Source: Streptomyces sp. Alt3
GTDB taxonomy: Bacteria > Actinomycetota > Actinomycetes > Streptomycetales > Streptomycetaceae
Reading direction: 5' to 3'
Length of the DNA stretch: 64,000 nucleotides
Assembly (NCBI RefSeq): GCF_030719215.1
Contig: NZ_CP120983.1
Span: forward strand, 2,914,001 to 2,978,000
Part shown: positions 25,355 through 35,151 of the stretch, in pieces
Layout: every line of letters begins with the position of its first letter
Numbering within the stretch: position 1 is the stretch's first letter
Position numbers and translations under genes: made by a program
The notes under the pieces: generated by a model
What the model saw: the letters and a program-made list of their open reading frames with translations, nothing else
What the model was told of the DNA's origin: nothing
Databases searched by the model: none

Positions 25355-26458
25355 TCAGGACAGCCGCGCGACCGCCGCGTCCACGCGCTCGTCCGTGGCC
25401 GTCAGCGCCACCCGTACGAAGCGGTCCCCGGCCGGCCCGTAGAAGTCGCCCGGTGCCACGAGCACGCCGAGCTCCGCCAGGTGCGCCACGGTCTCCCAGC
25501 ACGGCTCGTCGCGGGTTGCCCAGAGGTAGAGGCTCGCCTCGCTGTGCTCGATCCGGAAGCCGTGGGCCTCCAGTGCCGCCCGCAGGACCGTACGCCGCCG
25601 CGCGTAGCGAGCACGCTGCTCCGCGACGTGCTCGTCGTCGCCCAGCGCCGCGACCGTCGCCGCCTGGACCGGGGCCGGCGTCATCATCCCGCCGTGCTTG
25701 CGGATCTGGAGCAGCTCGCCCAGGACGGCCGCGTCGCCCGCGACGAAGGCCGCGCGGTAACCGGCGAGGTTGGAGCGCTTGGAGAGCGAGTGGACGGCGA
25801 CGATTCCGTCGTACGTGCCGCCGCAGACGTCCGCGTGGAGCACGGAGACCGGCTCGGCCTCCCAGCCCAGCTCCAGGTAGCACTCGTCGCTGAAGACCAG
25901 CACCCCGTGCTCGCGCGCCCAGGCCACGATCCGGGTCAGCTCGTCCTTCGGCAGGACACGGCCCGTCGGGTTGGAAGGGGAGTTGAGCCAGAGCAGCTTC
26001 AGGCCCTCGGGGTCCAGCTCCGTCGGGTCGTCGTAGACGACGGGCTCGGCACCGCAGAGCCGCGCCCCGACCTCGTAGGTCGGGTAGGCGAGCCGCGGGT
26101 GGGCGACCTTGTCACCGGCGCCGAGACCGAGCTGCGTGGGCAGCCAGGCGACGAGCTCCTTCGAACCGACGACCGGCAGCACGTTCTCGTGGGCCACGCC
26201 GACCGCGCCGAGCCTGCGCTCCACCCAGCCGGTCAGCGCGTCACGCAGCGCCTCGGTCCCCCACACCGTCGGATAGCCGGGGCTGTCCGACGCGGCGATC
26301 AGCGCCTGCTGGATCAGCTCGGGCACCGGGTCGACGGGCGTGCCGACCGAAAGGTCCACGATGCCGTCCGGATGGGCCACGGCCGTCGCCTTGTAGGGCG
26401 CGAGCTTGTCCCAGGGGAACACCGGGAGACGGGAGGAGACGGGGGCTGCTTCGGACAC
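25355..26458 (-). CDS. dapC: Succinyldiaminopimelate transaminase
   Basis: A 367-residue class I/II PLP aminotransferase of the actinobacterial DapC type, which makes N-succinyl-LL-diaminopimelate in the lysine/peptidoglycan pathway. The PLP lysine lies in VHSLSKRSNLAGYR; the NSPSNPTGRVL and FSDECYLEL segments and Arg near the C-terminus (DRFVRVALT) are typical. GTG 26458 gives MSEAAPVSSRLPVFPWDKLAPYK, the usual N-terminus; an ATG at 26515 is less likely. It follows the ferredoxin gene on the same strand, as fdxC-dapC do in M. tuberculosis. Confidence 0.93.
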   Translation of the reverse strand: MSEAAPVSSRLPVFPWDKLAPYKATAVAHPDGIVDLSVGTPVDPVPELIQQALIAASDSPGYPTVWGTEALRDALTGWVERRLGAVGVAHENVLPVVGSKELVAWLPTQLGLGAGDKVAHPRLAYPTYEVGARLCGAEPVVYDDPTELDPEGLKLLWLNSPSNPTGRVLPKDELTRIVAWAREHGVLVFSDECYLELGWEAEPVSVLHADVCGGTYDGIVAVHSLSKRSNLAGYRAAFVAGDAAVLGELLQIRKHGGMMTPAPVQAATVAALGDDEHVAEQRARYARRRTVLRAALEAHGFRIEHSEASLYLWATRDEPCWETVAHLAELGVLVAPGDFYGPAGDRFVRVALTATDERVDAAVARLS

Positions 26459-26557
26459 GGAACTCTGCTTTCTCGTACGGGGGCGTGGCGGCCGGGAAAC
26501 ACCTCGGTCCCGCACGGTGACGAGCCGTACGGGACCGGGCGGCGCTCGCTGTGCCGG

Positions 26558-26878
26558 TTACTGGTTCTGCGGCGGCAGCGCGGCGATGAACGCGTGGTCG
26601 CGCTCGATGAGACCCAGCTTGGACGCGCCACCCGGCGAGCCGAGGTCGTCGAAGAACTCGACGTTCGCCTTGTAGTAGTCCTTCCACTCCTCCGGGGTGT
26701 CGTCCTCGTAGAAGATGGCCTCGACCGGGCAGACCGGCTCACAGGCTCCGCAGTCGACGCACTCGTCCGGATGGATGTACAAGGACCGGGAGCCCTCGTA
26801 GATGCAGTCGACGGGGCACTCTTCGATGCAGGCCTTGTCCTTCACGTCGACACAAGGCTGCGCGATGACGTAGGTCAC
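26558..26878 (-). CDS. fdxA: Seven-iron ferredoxin
   Basis: A 106-residue bacterial ferredoxin. Cys9, Cys17, Cys21 and Cys25 in the first half and the CVDCGACEPVCP cluster (Cys40, 43, 46, 50) fit one [3Fe-4S] and one [4Fe-4S] centre, followed by the usual C-terminal extension. It passes electrons in the cytosol, with partners that may include cytochromes P450. The GTG start follows GAGGAGGA. It lies 99 bases before dapC and may be co-transcribed, though no metabolic link is known. Confidence 0.95.
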   Translation of the reverse strand: MTYVIAQPCVDVKDKACIEECPVDCIYEGSRSLYIHPDECVDCGACEPVCPVEAIFYEDDTPEEWKDYYKANVEFFDDLGSPGGASKLGLIERDHAFIAALPPQNQ

Positions 26879-26995
26879 GCTGTCGTTCCTCCTCGGTAGG
26901 GCGTTGGCTCTCGCGCGGGAGCGCGGCGTCGTCGATGCCCGCCCCTAGTATCTCCGTTCCGGGGCACGATCCGAACAGGAGGGGCAGACAGAGCT

Positions 26996-27997
26996 GTGGA
27001 ATTCACCATGGGCGGACGGCTCGAGGTTCGCACAACCCCTGCTGACGTGGGAAAACGGGTGTCCGTACGGCGCGTCGTCGACGCCCCGGGCGAGGGCGCG
27101 AAGTTCACCGACACGGTCGGGGTTCTCACATCGTGGGACAACGGTGTGCTCTCGGTCACGACGAGGAGCGGCGAGAGCGTCCGGATCGCGGAATCCTCGC
27201 TGGTGGCGGGCAAAGTGGTGCCTCCCGCCCCGGCACGCCGCCGCGGCCCCGCCGCCTCCTTCGGCGAACTCGCCCTGGTCACCGCGCGTGCCTGGCAGCC
27301 CGTGGAGAGCGAACTCCTGGGCGACTGGCGGCTGCGCGCCGCGGGCGGATTCACCCGGCGCGCCAACTCCGTGCTGCCGCTCGGTGATCCGGGCCTTCCG
27401 CTGGGTGAGGCGCTCGGCACCGTCCGCCGCTGGTACGGCGAACGGGGTCTCCCCGCCTACGTCCAGACCGCGACGGGCGCCGAGGGCACGCAGGAGCGGC
27501 TCTGTGCGGACCTGGAGGAGCACGGGTGGCGGCGCGAGGTCTCGGCCGAGGTGCGGATCGCGGCGCTGGCCCCGGTCGGCGACCTGGACACGGACGTCTC
27601 CGCGGTACGGACGTCCCGACAGCCGGACGGGGCGTGGCTGTCCCGGTACCAGCGCTTCGAGACCCCCGGTCCCCATGTGCTGAAGGTGCTGGGCAGCGGC
27701 CCCTCGGTGTGGTTCGCCTCCGTACCGGGCGACGGACCCGCGGGGGTGCCGGCGGCGATCGGACGCTGCGTGGTGGACGGCCGCTGGGCGGGGTTCATGG
27801 CCGTCGAGGTGGGCCCGGAGCACCGGCGCCGGGGGCTCGCCACCGCCGTCATGACCGCGCTGGCCCGCACGGCGCTGGACGAGGGCGCCTCGGCCGCATG
27901 GCTCCAGGTGGAGTCGGACAATGAAGGTGCCCGTGCGCTGTACGACCGCATGGGCTTCGCCACCCATCACCGCTACCACCACTTCCGGTCCGCGTAG
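26996..27997 (+). CDS. GNAT acetyltransferase, cg3035/Rv0438c-type
   Basis: A 333-residue protein. The first 75 residues form a small beta domain (VGKRVSVRRVVD, VGVLTSWDNGVLSVTTRSGE), and the rest holds two GNAT-like segments; the acetyl-CoA site is clear in the last (VEVGPEHRRRGLATAVMTALARTALDEGA, then LQVESDNEGARALYDRMGF). The layout fits the actinobacterial family I know as cg3035/Rv0438c, linked to N-acetylglutamate synthesis in corynebacteria; that function is inference. GTG 26996 is used with AGGAGGGG upstream; ATG 27008 is also possible. Confidence 0.82.
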   Translation: MEFTMGGRLEVRTTPADVGKRVSVRRVVDAPGEGAKFTDTVGVLTSWDNGVLSVTTRSGESVRIAESSLVAGKVVPPAPARRRGPAASFGELALVTARAWQPVESELLGDWRLRAAGGFTRRANSVLPLGDPGLPLGEALGTVRRWYGERGLPAYVQTATGAEGTQERLCADLEEHGWRREVSAEVRIAALAPVGDLDTDVSAVRTSRQPDGAWLSRYQRFETPGPHVLKVLGSGPSVWFASVPGDGPAGVPAAIGRCVVDGRWAGFMAVEVGPEHRRRGLATAVMTALARTALDEGASAAWLQVESDNEGARALYDRMGFATHHRYHHFRSA

Positions 27998-28018
27998 CGG
28001 AGACAGCAGCAGGGACAC

Positions 28019-28879
28019 GTGTCAGACATGAGCTCCGAGGACCCCGGCAGGGCCGGACGACGGCAGCGGTTCGCCGAGGAGGCGCGCGCCGAACGGCCGG
28101 ACCTCGCACTGCTCTGCCTGCTGCTGGGCGCGGAGGCCTCACCGCCGTCGCCCGGGGACGGCGATCCGTACGGTGTCGACGCGGCGCAGATCGAGCTGGA
28201 CCGGCTGGCCGGCCTCCTGCCGTACGGAGCCCGCGGCGCCCGCGCGTGGGCGTCCGCGCTCGCCGAACTGCTGGGCGAGCGCTGTGGCTTCGCGGGTTCG
28301 TCGCCGGACTACCAGCGGCTTGAGTCGTCGGTCCTCCAGCAGGTGCTGCGGCGTCGCAGGGGGCTGCCGATCCTGCTGTCCGTGGTCTGGATCGAGGTGG
28401 CGCGGAGGGCCGGGGCACCCGTCTACGGAGTGGCGCTCCCCGGTCATTTCGTGGTCGGTTTCGGCGACCCGGCCGAGCGGGTGCTGGCAGACCCGTTCGC
28501 CGGCGGCGCCCCGCTGAGCGGTGAGGACGCGGAGCTGATGGTGACGGGGGCGACCGGGGCGCCGCTGGAGCAGTCGATGCTGGTGCCCGCCCGGCCGTTG
28601 GAGACGGTGCTGCGGATCCTGAACAACATCCGGGCCTGGGCGACGGCCCGTCCGGAGCGTACGGACGTGGCGCTGTGGGCGCTCGAACTCTCCCTGCTGC
28701 TGCCCTCTCACCCGGCCAGACTCCGCTACGAGCGGGCCCAGCTCCTCGTGCAGCGCGGTGAGTTCCTGCGGGGGGCCGCGGAGATGGACGAGTACGCCGA
28801 GATCGTCGACGGCATCGAGCCGACGGCCGCCGAGGCGATCCGCCACCGCGCCCGGGCGGCCAGGGCTCTGCTGAACTGA
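28019..28879 (+). CDS. Transglutaminase-like SirB1 family protein
   Basis: A 286-residue soluble protein. The conserved SirB1/transglutaminase-like domain is seen as YQRLESSVLQQVLRRRRGLPILLSVVWIEVARRAGAPVYGVALPGHFVVGF, where the GLPILLSV and GHFVV segments are family signatures; the usual catalytic Cys is replaced by Ser/Val, so it may not be an enzyme. The C-terminal third is TPR-like helical (RLRYERAQLLVQRGEF). The GTG start lies 21 bases after the GNAT gene, so the two probably form an operon. Confidence 0.83.
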   Translation: MSDMSSEDPGRAGRRQRFAEEARAERPDLALLCLLLGAEASPPSPGDGDPYGVDAAQIELDRLAGLLPYGARGARAWASALAELLGERCGFAGSSPDYQRLESSVLQQVLRRRRGLPILLSVVWIEVARRAGAPVYGVALPGHFVVGFGDPAERVLADPFAGGAPLSGEDAELMVTGATGAPLEQSMLVPARPLETVLRILNNIRAWATARPERTDVALWALELSLLLPSHPARLRYERAQLLVQRGEFLRGAAEMDEYAEIVDGIEPTAAEAIRHRARAARALLN

Positions 28880-28955
28880 CCCGTCGCGAGGAGACCTGCC
28901 CGCCCTTCCGGAAATCGGCGGCCACTCAGCCACTCCGTGAACTCACAGGGAGTGT

Positions 28956-28971
28956 GATCTGCTCGCAGATC
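28956..28971. repeat. Inverted repeat upstream of the secreted beta-helix gene
   Basis: GATCTGC and GCAGATC form a perfect 7-bp inverted repeat with a 2-base centre. It lies about 75 bases upstream of the -35 box of the next gene and could be a protein-binding site or the tail of a terminator for the SirB1 gene. Confidence 0.35.
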
Positions 28972-29045
28972 AACCCATTGCACTCACGTTCGATGCCATT
29001 TGTTGTGCGTCATGGCGACCACCGGAGCCTCCTGATGCACACCTC

Positions 29046-29076
29046 TTGACGTGTCCAGGGCGACAGCGGTTACATC
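29046..29076 (+). promoter_or_regulatory. Promoter of the secreted beta-helix gene
   Basis: TTGACG at 29046-29051 and TTACAT at 29070-29075, 18 bases apart, make the best -35/-10 pair in the window and predict a start near 29082. Confidence 0.6.
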
Positions 29077-29084
29077 GGCGACAG

Positions 29085-29100
29085 GAGAGAGCGCTCTCTC
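29085..29100. promoter_or_regulatory. 16-bp palindromic operator, LacI type
   Basis: GAGAGAGCGCTCTCTC is a perfect palindrome with the central GCGC typical of LacI-family operators in Streptomyces (compare the CebR site TGGGAGCGCTCCCA). It lies just downstream of the predicted transcription start, where a bound repressor would block the gene. Confidence 0.65.
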
Positions 29101-29153
29101 GCACTCTCGAGGTTCCGTCGTGCCCCCACACCACGACCCAGGAGACGTCATCC

Positions 29154-30947
<1,794 letters not shown>

Positions 30948-30961
30948 GGAACGGGGGGAGA

Positions 30962-30998
30962 GCGAGGGGCCCGGCCGTACCCACGCCGGGCCCCTCGC
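30962..30998 (+). terminator. Hairpin terminator of the beta-helix gene
   Basis: A perfect 14-bp stem (30962-30975 with 30985-30998) and a 9-base loop, 15 bases after the stop codon. Confidence 0.85.
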
Positions 30999-31023
30999 CA
31001 CGTGTCCGGCCGCCGACACCACG

Positions 31024-31054
31024 CCGCCCCCGTCCGGACTCCGGACGGGGGCGG
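31024..31054. terminator. Second hairpin between convergent genes
   Basis: A perfect 14-bp stem (31024-31037 with 31041-31054) and 3-base loop, probably serving the minus-strand gene that ends at 31079. Confidence 0.8.
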
Positions 31055-31078
31055 TCGTACGCGAGGTCGCCGGGCCGG

Positions 31079-32277
31079 TCAGCCCTCGCCGCTCAGGTCG
31101 ATGGCGACGGTGCGCTCGGCGGGCGTCGTGCCCAGCAGGGCGCCCTGCATGGCCTGGGCCACGTCGGTCGAGCTGACCTGGTGCTTCGATCCGTCACCCT
31201 TGGTGATCATGACGCCGTCGAAGACGCCGTCGAGCAGGGTGTCGATCGCCTTCCTGTCGTAGACCGGGACCAGCTTGCCGTCGACCGGCTTCATGGACAG
31301 GATCTGCGGCAGGGACCTAGCGGGACCGAAGTCGATCGCCTTGGACCCGGCCTTGACCGTGATCAGTCCGGACATCGCGGGCTCGGCGAACTCCTTCATC
31401 GCCCGGTCCAGTTCGGCCTCGGTGACGGTCGGCTCGGTGGCCGCGACGGGCAGTTCGACGAGGGCCGGATCCCCGGTCTGGACCTGCGCGCGATAGGCAT
31501 CGCGCACGGAGATCATCGAACGGTTGACGTCCAGCGACTTGCCCGACTTGCCGGGGACCGCCACGGCCTTGTTCGGCTCGAACTTGATCGTGCCGTCGTT
31601 GGACGAACCCGCGACACCCGCCAGATCGGTGAGCGCGAGGCCGAGCTTCTCCTCGTCGACCGGGATCACCGGGTCGGCGGAGCGTGCCCCGCCGAACAGG
31701 GAGCCGATCACCGAGACCGGGTTGTAGTCACTGCCCGCGGCGCCGCGGACCGTCTCCTGGCTGTCCAGGGTGAGTCCGGCCTTGTCGGGGTCGAGCTTCT
31801 GCTCCTTGCCGTCCACGGACAGCCGCAGAGGGGTCTGGGCCCGCTTGCCGAGGGCGGCGTCGAGCTTGGTCACCGCCTCCTCCTTCGTGCCGCCGCCGAT
31901 GTCGACGCCGAGCACGGTGGTGCCCTTGGGGACCTCGGAGTGGTTCATCAGCAGGCCGGCGCCGTAGGCCACGCCGAACAGCACGAAGACCCCCACGCCC
32001 AGCAGGACCAGCTTGGAGCGGCCCCTCCTGGCGGGCGGCGCCGCCTTGGGGGCGGGCCGGGGGGCGGGAGCGGGCACCGGGGCACCCGCGTCCCCGGGCC
32101 GTCCGCCCATGGGGCCCTCGGGCGGCCGGATGCCTCCGGGGCCGCCCGGGAACGCCGAGCGGGGCTCCGCCGGGATGACCGGGATACCGCTGGTCAGCGT
32201 GTCACCGGAGACATGGCCACCGGAGCCGGGGCCCGGCGCGGGTGACTGCGGCGTCAGGATCGCGGTGTCGTCCGACA
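31079..32277 (-). CDS. PG_binding_4/VanW-type membrane protein, C-terminal part of a frameshifted gene
   Basis: This frame encodes about 399 residues from MSDDTAILTPQSP. It has one membrane helix (LVLLGVGVFVLFGVAYGAGLL) after a proline-rich stretch, then an extracellular part with repeated PG_binding_4-like units (TTVLGVDIGGGTKEEAVTKLDAALGKR; LDPDKAGLTLDSQETVRGAAG), as in YoeB/VanW-region proteins that sit in the cell wall. In S. coelicolor, from memory, one protein joins this part to the proline-rich N-terminal part that here lies in another frame (32202-33167). The ATG at 32277 is therefore probably not the natural start. Confidence 0.75.
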
Positions 32278-33167
32278 TCCGCGGAGGTACGCCGCCGGGG
32301 CCGGCGGCCCCCGGGAGCCGTCCGGCCGGGCCCACCAGGCGCGCCGGGAAGGCGGTCGAGGTCCGGCGTGAGGGACGAACTCCCGGTGACCGGACCCGTG
32401 GTGGGTCCGGAGGGGCCGGGGCCGTCCTGCGGCCGTACACCGGGGTTCGGCGCGGGACGCGGGCCGCCGTCGAGGTCGTCGAGGGCGCTGCGCCCCGGAC
32501 GGGGTGCACCGTCCCGGTCGCCGGGCTGCTGCGGACCGTCCGAGAAGTACGGCGGGTCCACACGCGGCGGCGTCGGGCGGCCGGAGTCTCCGCCAGGACC
32601 GGAAGGACCGCCGGCGAAGGGCCCACCGGGGCCGGGGCCCTGACCGGGGCCGGGCCCTCCCGGGGCCGAGGCCGCGGGAGCCGCGCCCGCACCGGGAGCC
32701 GGGGCAGGCGCCTTGCGCGGGGCGAACCAGTCGCTGCCGCTCTTCTCCTTGGCGGGCTTCCCGTCCGGGACCTCCGCCGCCGGGCCGCCGGACCGCGCGT
32801 CCGGGCCGGGCTCGGGGGCCCCGCCGGACGACGGCGCGGGTGCCCCGGGCCTCGGGGTGCTGCCGGTCCGCTCGGAGGCGGGCCGCCCGCCCGACGCGTC
32901 CGTCTCGCTCATCGGCGTACGCATGACGACAGGCGGGATCGGACGCGAGCCCGGGATGTTGATCCGGATACGCGTCGTCAGCGTCGTCTCTGTTCTGGGC
33001 TCCTCGGGCTGAGGCGGGTCCGCAGGCTCCGGAGTCTCCTCCGGGCCGTCCTGAGACGGGTGCAGCGACGGATACTGGCGTGATCCGTACGGCGGCGTAC
33101 CCGACGGGTACGCGGCTCCTCCGCGCCCCTGGGGCCCGGAGGACGAACTGTCAGTTTCACGACTCAA
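32202..33167 (-). CDS. Proline-rich N-terminal part of the same frameshifted membrane protein
   Basis: The frame starts at TTG 33167 (LSRETDSSSSGPQ) with GGGAGA seven bases upstream and encodes a cytoplasmic, disordered Pro/Gly-rich region including the conserved segment TTLTTRIRINIPGSRPIPPVVMRTPMSE. After PTTGPVTGSSSLTPDLDRLPG it runs out of frame; the sense continuation, AAGPGGVPPRMSDDT, lies in the frame of the neighbouring feature. Removing one base from the run of five C on the plus strand at 32308-32312 joins both parts into one protein of about 695 residues. Bases after that run in this frame are not meaningful. Confidence 0.72.
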   Translation of the reverse strand: MSRETDSSSSGPQGRGGAAYPSGTPPYGSRQYPSLHPSQDGPEETPEPADPPQPEEPRTETTLTTRIRINIPGSRPIPPVVMRTPMSETDASGGRPASERTGSTPRPGAPAPSSGGAPEPGPDARSGGPAAEVPDGKPAKEKSGSDWFAPRKAPAPAPGAGAAPAASAPGGPGPGQGPGPGGPFAGGPSGPGGDSGRPTPPRVDPPYFSDGPQQPGDRDGAPRPGRSALDDLDGGPRPAPNPGVRPQDGPGPSGPTTGPVTGSSSLTPDLDRLPGAPGGPGRTAPGGRRPRRRTSADVGRHRDPDAAVTRAGPRLRWPCLR

Positions 33168-33342
33168 AGCAGGTTCTCCCGATTGGCTCCGCCGCCCGTA
33201 CTTCCCCCATGCCGCAGGCCAGGGGACGGCTCGGCGCGCGCACCACCATACTGGCCGCCGCCGTAAGACTCTCCGCGCACGGGGAGAACAAGGATGCACC
33301 CGGCACCGCGCGGAGGGGCAATCCGGGGGCGGACATACCACA

Positions 33343-33804
33343 TCACGAGCCTGATCGGCCGGTGTCGTTGGCCGAATACGGCAGCCGCGACATCGTGGCA
33401 CAGATCACAGCCACGGCCATCCCTCCGAGCATGAAGAGGGCCAGGCCGATCTCCTCCCCGAAGACGTAGTCACCCTCGGGGCGCCCGCCGAGCAGGACGA
33501 TGACGGCGATGAACCACCCCACCGCCGGCACCAGCGCGCCGAGCTGTGTCCGGGTCAGCACCCGGCCGCCGTGGAACAGTCCCGCCGACGCTGCGAGCGC
33601 GAGCAGCAACCCGCCCGGGAACAGGGCCGCCTGGACGAGGGTGCCGGCGAGCCCGACGGCCGCGCCGAGCACCGCGAGACCCGCGTAGAGGGGGATCCGC
33701 CGGGGGTTCGGGGGTGCCGCGAGGCCGGACGGCTCGGGAACCCTGGGCGGCGCGTTGGTGCGCGGTGACCGCGACGAGGCGCGCTGCCTCTGCCTGTTAC
33801 TCAT
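33343..33804 (-). CDS. Small multi-pass membrane protein (DUF6113-like), coupled to mshB
   Basis: A 153-residue protein with a basic, disordered first 37 residues and four predicted membrane segments (for example [23 protein letters not shown] and [20 protein letters not shown]). I believe it belongs to the family named DUF6113. Its start codon overlaps the mshB stop (ATGA, 33801-33804), so the two are translated together. A similar small membrane protein follows mshB in mycobacteria (Rv1171). A link to mycothiol is suggested only by this pairing. Confidence 0.82.
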   Translation of the reverse strand: MSNRQRQRASSRSPRTNAPPRVPEPSGLAAPPNPRRIPLYAGLAVLGAAVGLAGTLVQAALFPGGLLLALAASAGLFHGGRVLTRTQLGALVPAVGWFIAVIVLLGGRPEGDYVFGEEIGLALFMLGGMAVAVICATMSRLPYSANDTGRSGS

Positions 33805-34718
33805 GTCCGTGCTCCCGGCGCGAGGCCCGCGTCCGGCACGCCCGCGAAGAGGTCGTGCTCCCTGGCACCCTCGTCGCCGCCCGGAGCGCCTCGCACCAAC
33901 TCGTAGTACTCCGTGGTGAACACGGGCTGGCCCAGGTCGTTCGAAAGAGCGAAGAACGGTCCGTCGACCGCGATCTGCGTGGTGTGCGCGCGCATGGCGG
34001 CGGTCTTCGCCGAGGCGTACGCCGAGCCGTCGATCTCCGTGGTGATCACGGCGTCGTCGACGACTCCGGGTACGTCGTCGACCGGGGCGATGCCGGGGAA
34101 CGCGTCGGGGGCGGTGTCCCGCAGCCGCGCGAAGCCCTCCTCCGCCACCGAGCGGGGCACCCGGTTCCAGTAGATCTTGGCGACGGTGTGCGGGGCGCCG
34201 GCGCCGGCGTCGTACGCGGGGTCGGCTGCCAGGTCGGCCGCGCGCATCGCGACGCGGTGCGCCTGGATGTGGTCGGGGTGGCCGTAGCCGCCGTCGGGGT
34301 CGTACGTGACGAGCACCTGGGGGCGCAGTGAGCGGATCACTCCGACGAGGTGCCCGGCGGCGTCGTCGACGTCGGCGGCCCAGAAGGCACCGGGCCGGTG
34401 GTTCTGCTCGGTGCCCGTCATCCCGGAGTCGCGGAAGCGGCCGGGGCCGCCCAGGAACCGGTGGTCGGTGACCCCGAGCTCCCGCATCGCGGCGGCGAGT
34501 TCGCCGACGCGGTGGTCGCCGAGGCCGCCCTCACGGTCCGCGGCGAGATGCGCGAGGTCCGGCGGGATGACCTCGCCCTCCTCGCCGAGGGTGCACGTCA
34601 CCAGGGCGACGTGTGCCCCCTCGGCCGCGTACCTGGCCATGGTGGCGCCGTTGTTGATCGACTCGTCGTCGGGGTGCGCGTGCACCAGGAGCAGACGGCG
34701 GGCGGGAAGGTCCTTCAT
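33801..34718 (-). CDS. mshB: Mycothiol biosynthesis deacetylase MshB
   Basis: A 305-residue zinc deacetylase that removes the acetyl group from GlcNAc-inositol in mycothiol synthesis, in the cytosol. The metal motif AHPDDE (residues 14-19) and the second motif [10 protein letters not shown] are intact, with [13 protein letters not shown] placing the third ligand. Length and motif spacing fit MshB rather than the mycothiol conjugate amidase Mca. The ATG has no ribosome site and TAGGGT ends 6 bases upstream, so the mRNA is probably leaderless. It leads the DUF6113-like gene. Confidence 0.95.
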   Translation of the reverse strand: MKDLPARRLLLVHAHPDDESINNGATMARYAAEGAHVALVTCTLGEEGEVIPPDLAHLAADREGGLGDHRVGELAAAMRELGVTDHRFLGGPGRFRDSGMTGTEQNHRPGAFWAADVDDAAGHLVGVIRSLRPQVLVTYDPDGGYGHPDHIQAHRVAMRAADLAADPAYDAGAGAPHTVAKIYWNRVPRSVAEEGFARLRDTAPDAFPGIAPVDDVPGVVDDAVITTEIDGSAYASAKTAAMRAHTTQIAVDGPFFALSNDLGQPVFTTEYYELVRGAPGGDEGAREHDLFAGVPDAGLAPGART

Positions 34719-34730
34719 GGGACCACCCTA
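34719..34730 (-). promoter_or_regulatory. Candidate -10 box for leaderless mshB transcript
   Basis: On the minus strand TAGGGT (34730-34725) is followed by six bases and the ATG at 34718. Confidence 0.5.
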
Positions 34731-34755
34731 CGAGCAGGCCGCACCACCGGCCGAA

Positions 34756-34775
34756 CGCCCCGCGGTGCCGGGGCG
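34756..34775. terminator. Short GC hairpin downstream of the small membrane protein gene
   Basis: A 7-bp stem CGCCCCG/CGGGGCG with a 6-base loop, 16 bases after the stop of the gene ending at 34791. Confidence 0.5.
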
Positions 34776-34790
34776 CCCGGCGCGCACCCG

Positions 34791-34985
34791 TCAGAACTTG
34801 ATTCCCCCGATCATGCCTGCCACGTTCGACGTCACCTCCGAGATGGTCGGGGCGATCGACGAGCTCGCCATGTAGAAGCCGAGCAACATGCAGACCACCG
34901 CGTGTCCGCCCTTGAGTCCGGATTTCCGGATCAGCAGGAAGACGACGATCGCCAGCAGCACCACCGCCGAAATCGAGAGTGCCAC
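34791..34985 (-). CDS. Small membrane protein, 64 residues
   Basis: A 64-residue protein with a first membrane helix (ALSISAVVLLAIVVFLLIR), a basic turn (KSGLKGGH) and a second helix (AVVCMLLGFYMASSSIAPTI), ending EVTSNVAGMIGGIKF. Similar proteins are encoded on Streptomyces chromosomes and, in looser form, in plasmid spread (spd) regions. The GTG start is preceded by GGAGG nine bases upstream. It is a single gene divergent from the S9 peptidase. Function is unknown. Confidence 0.8.
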   Translation of the reverse strand: MALSISAVVLLAIVVFLLIRKSGLKGGHAVVCMLLGFYMASSSIAPTISEVTSNVAGMIGGIKF

Positions 34986-35138
34986 GGCGGTTCACCTCCA
35001 TCAGTACGGTCGGGACGGGCAGCACACATGGAGCCAGCAGGTTCATACCCACCGAGCGCTACGGATCATAACTATCCGTGCCGACGCATTGATCGGGGCA
35101 CAGCAGCACGAGGGGCGCACGGACGGCCCGGGGCGGAC

Positions 35139-35151
35139 TAGGTTCGGAGCC
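35139..35151 (+). promoter_or_regulatory. Candidate -10 box for leaderless S9 peptidase transcript
   Basis: TAGGTT at 35139-35144 ends 7 bases before the ATG at 35152, and no Shine-Dalgarno is present. Confidence 0.5.
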
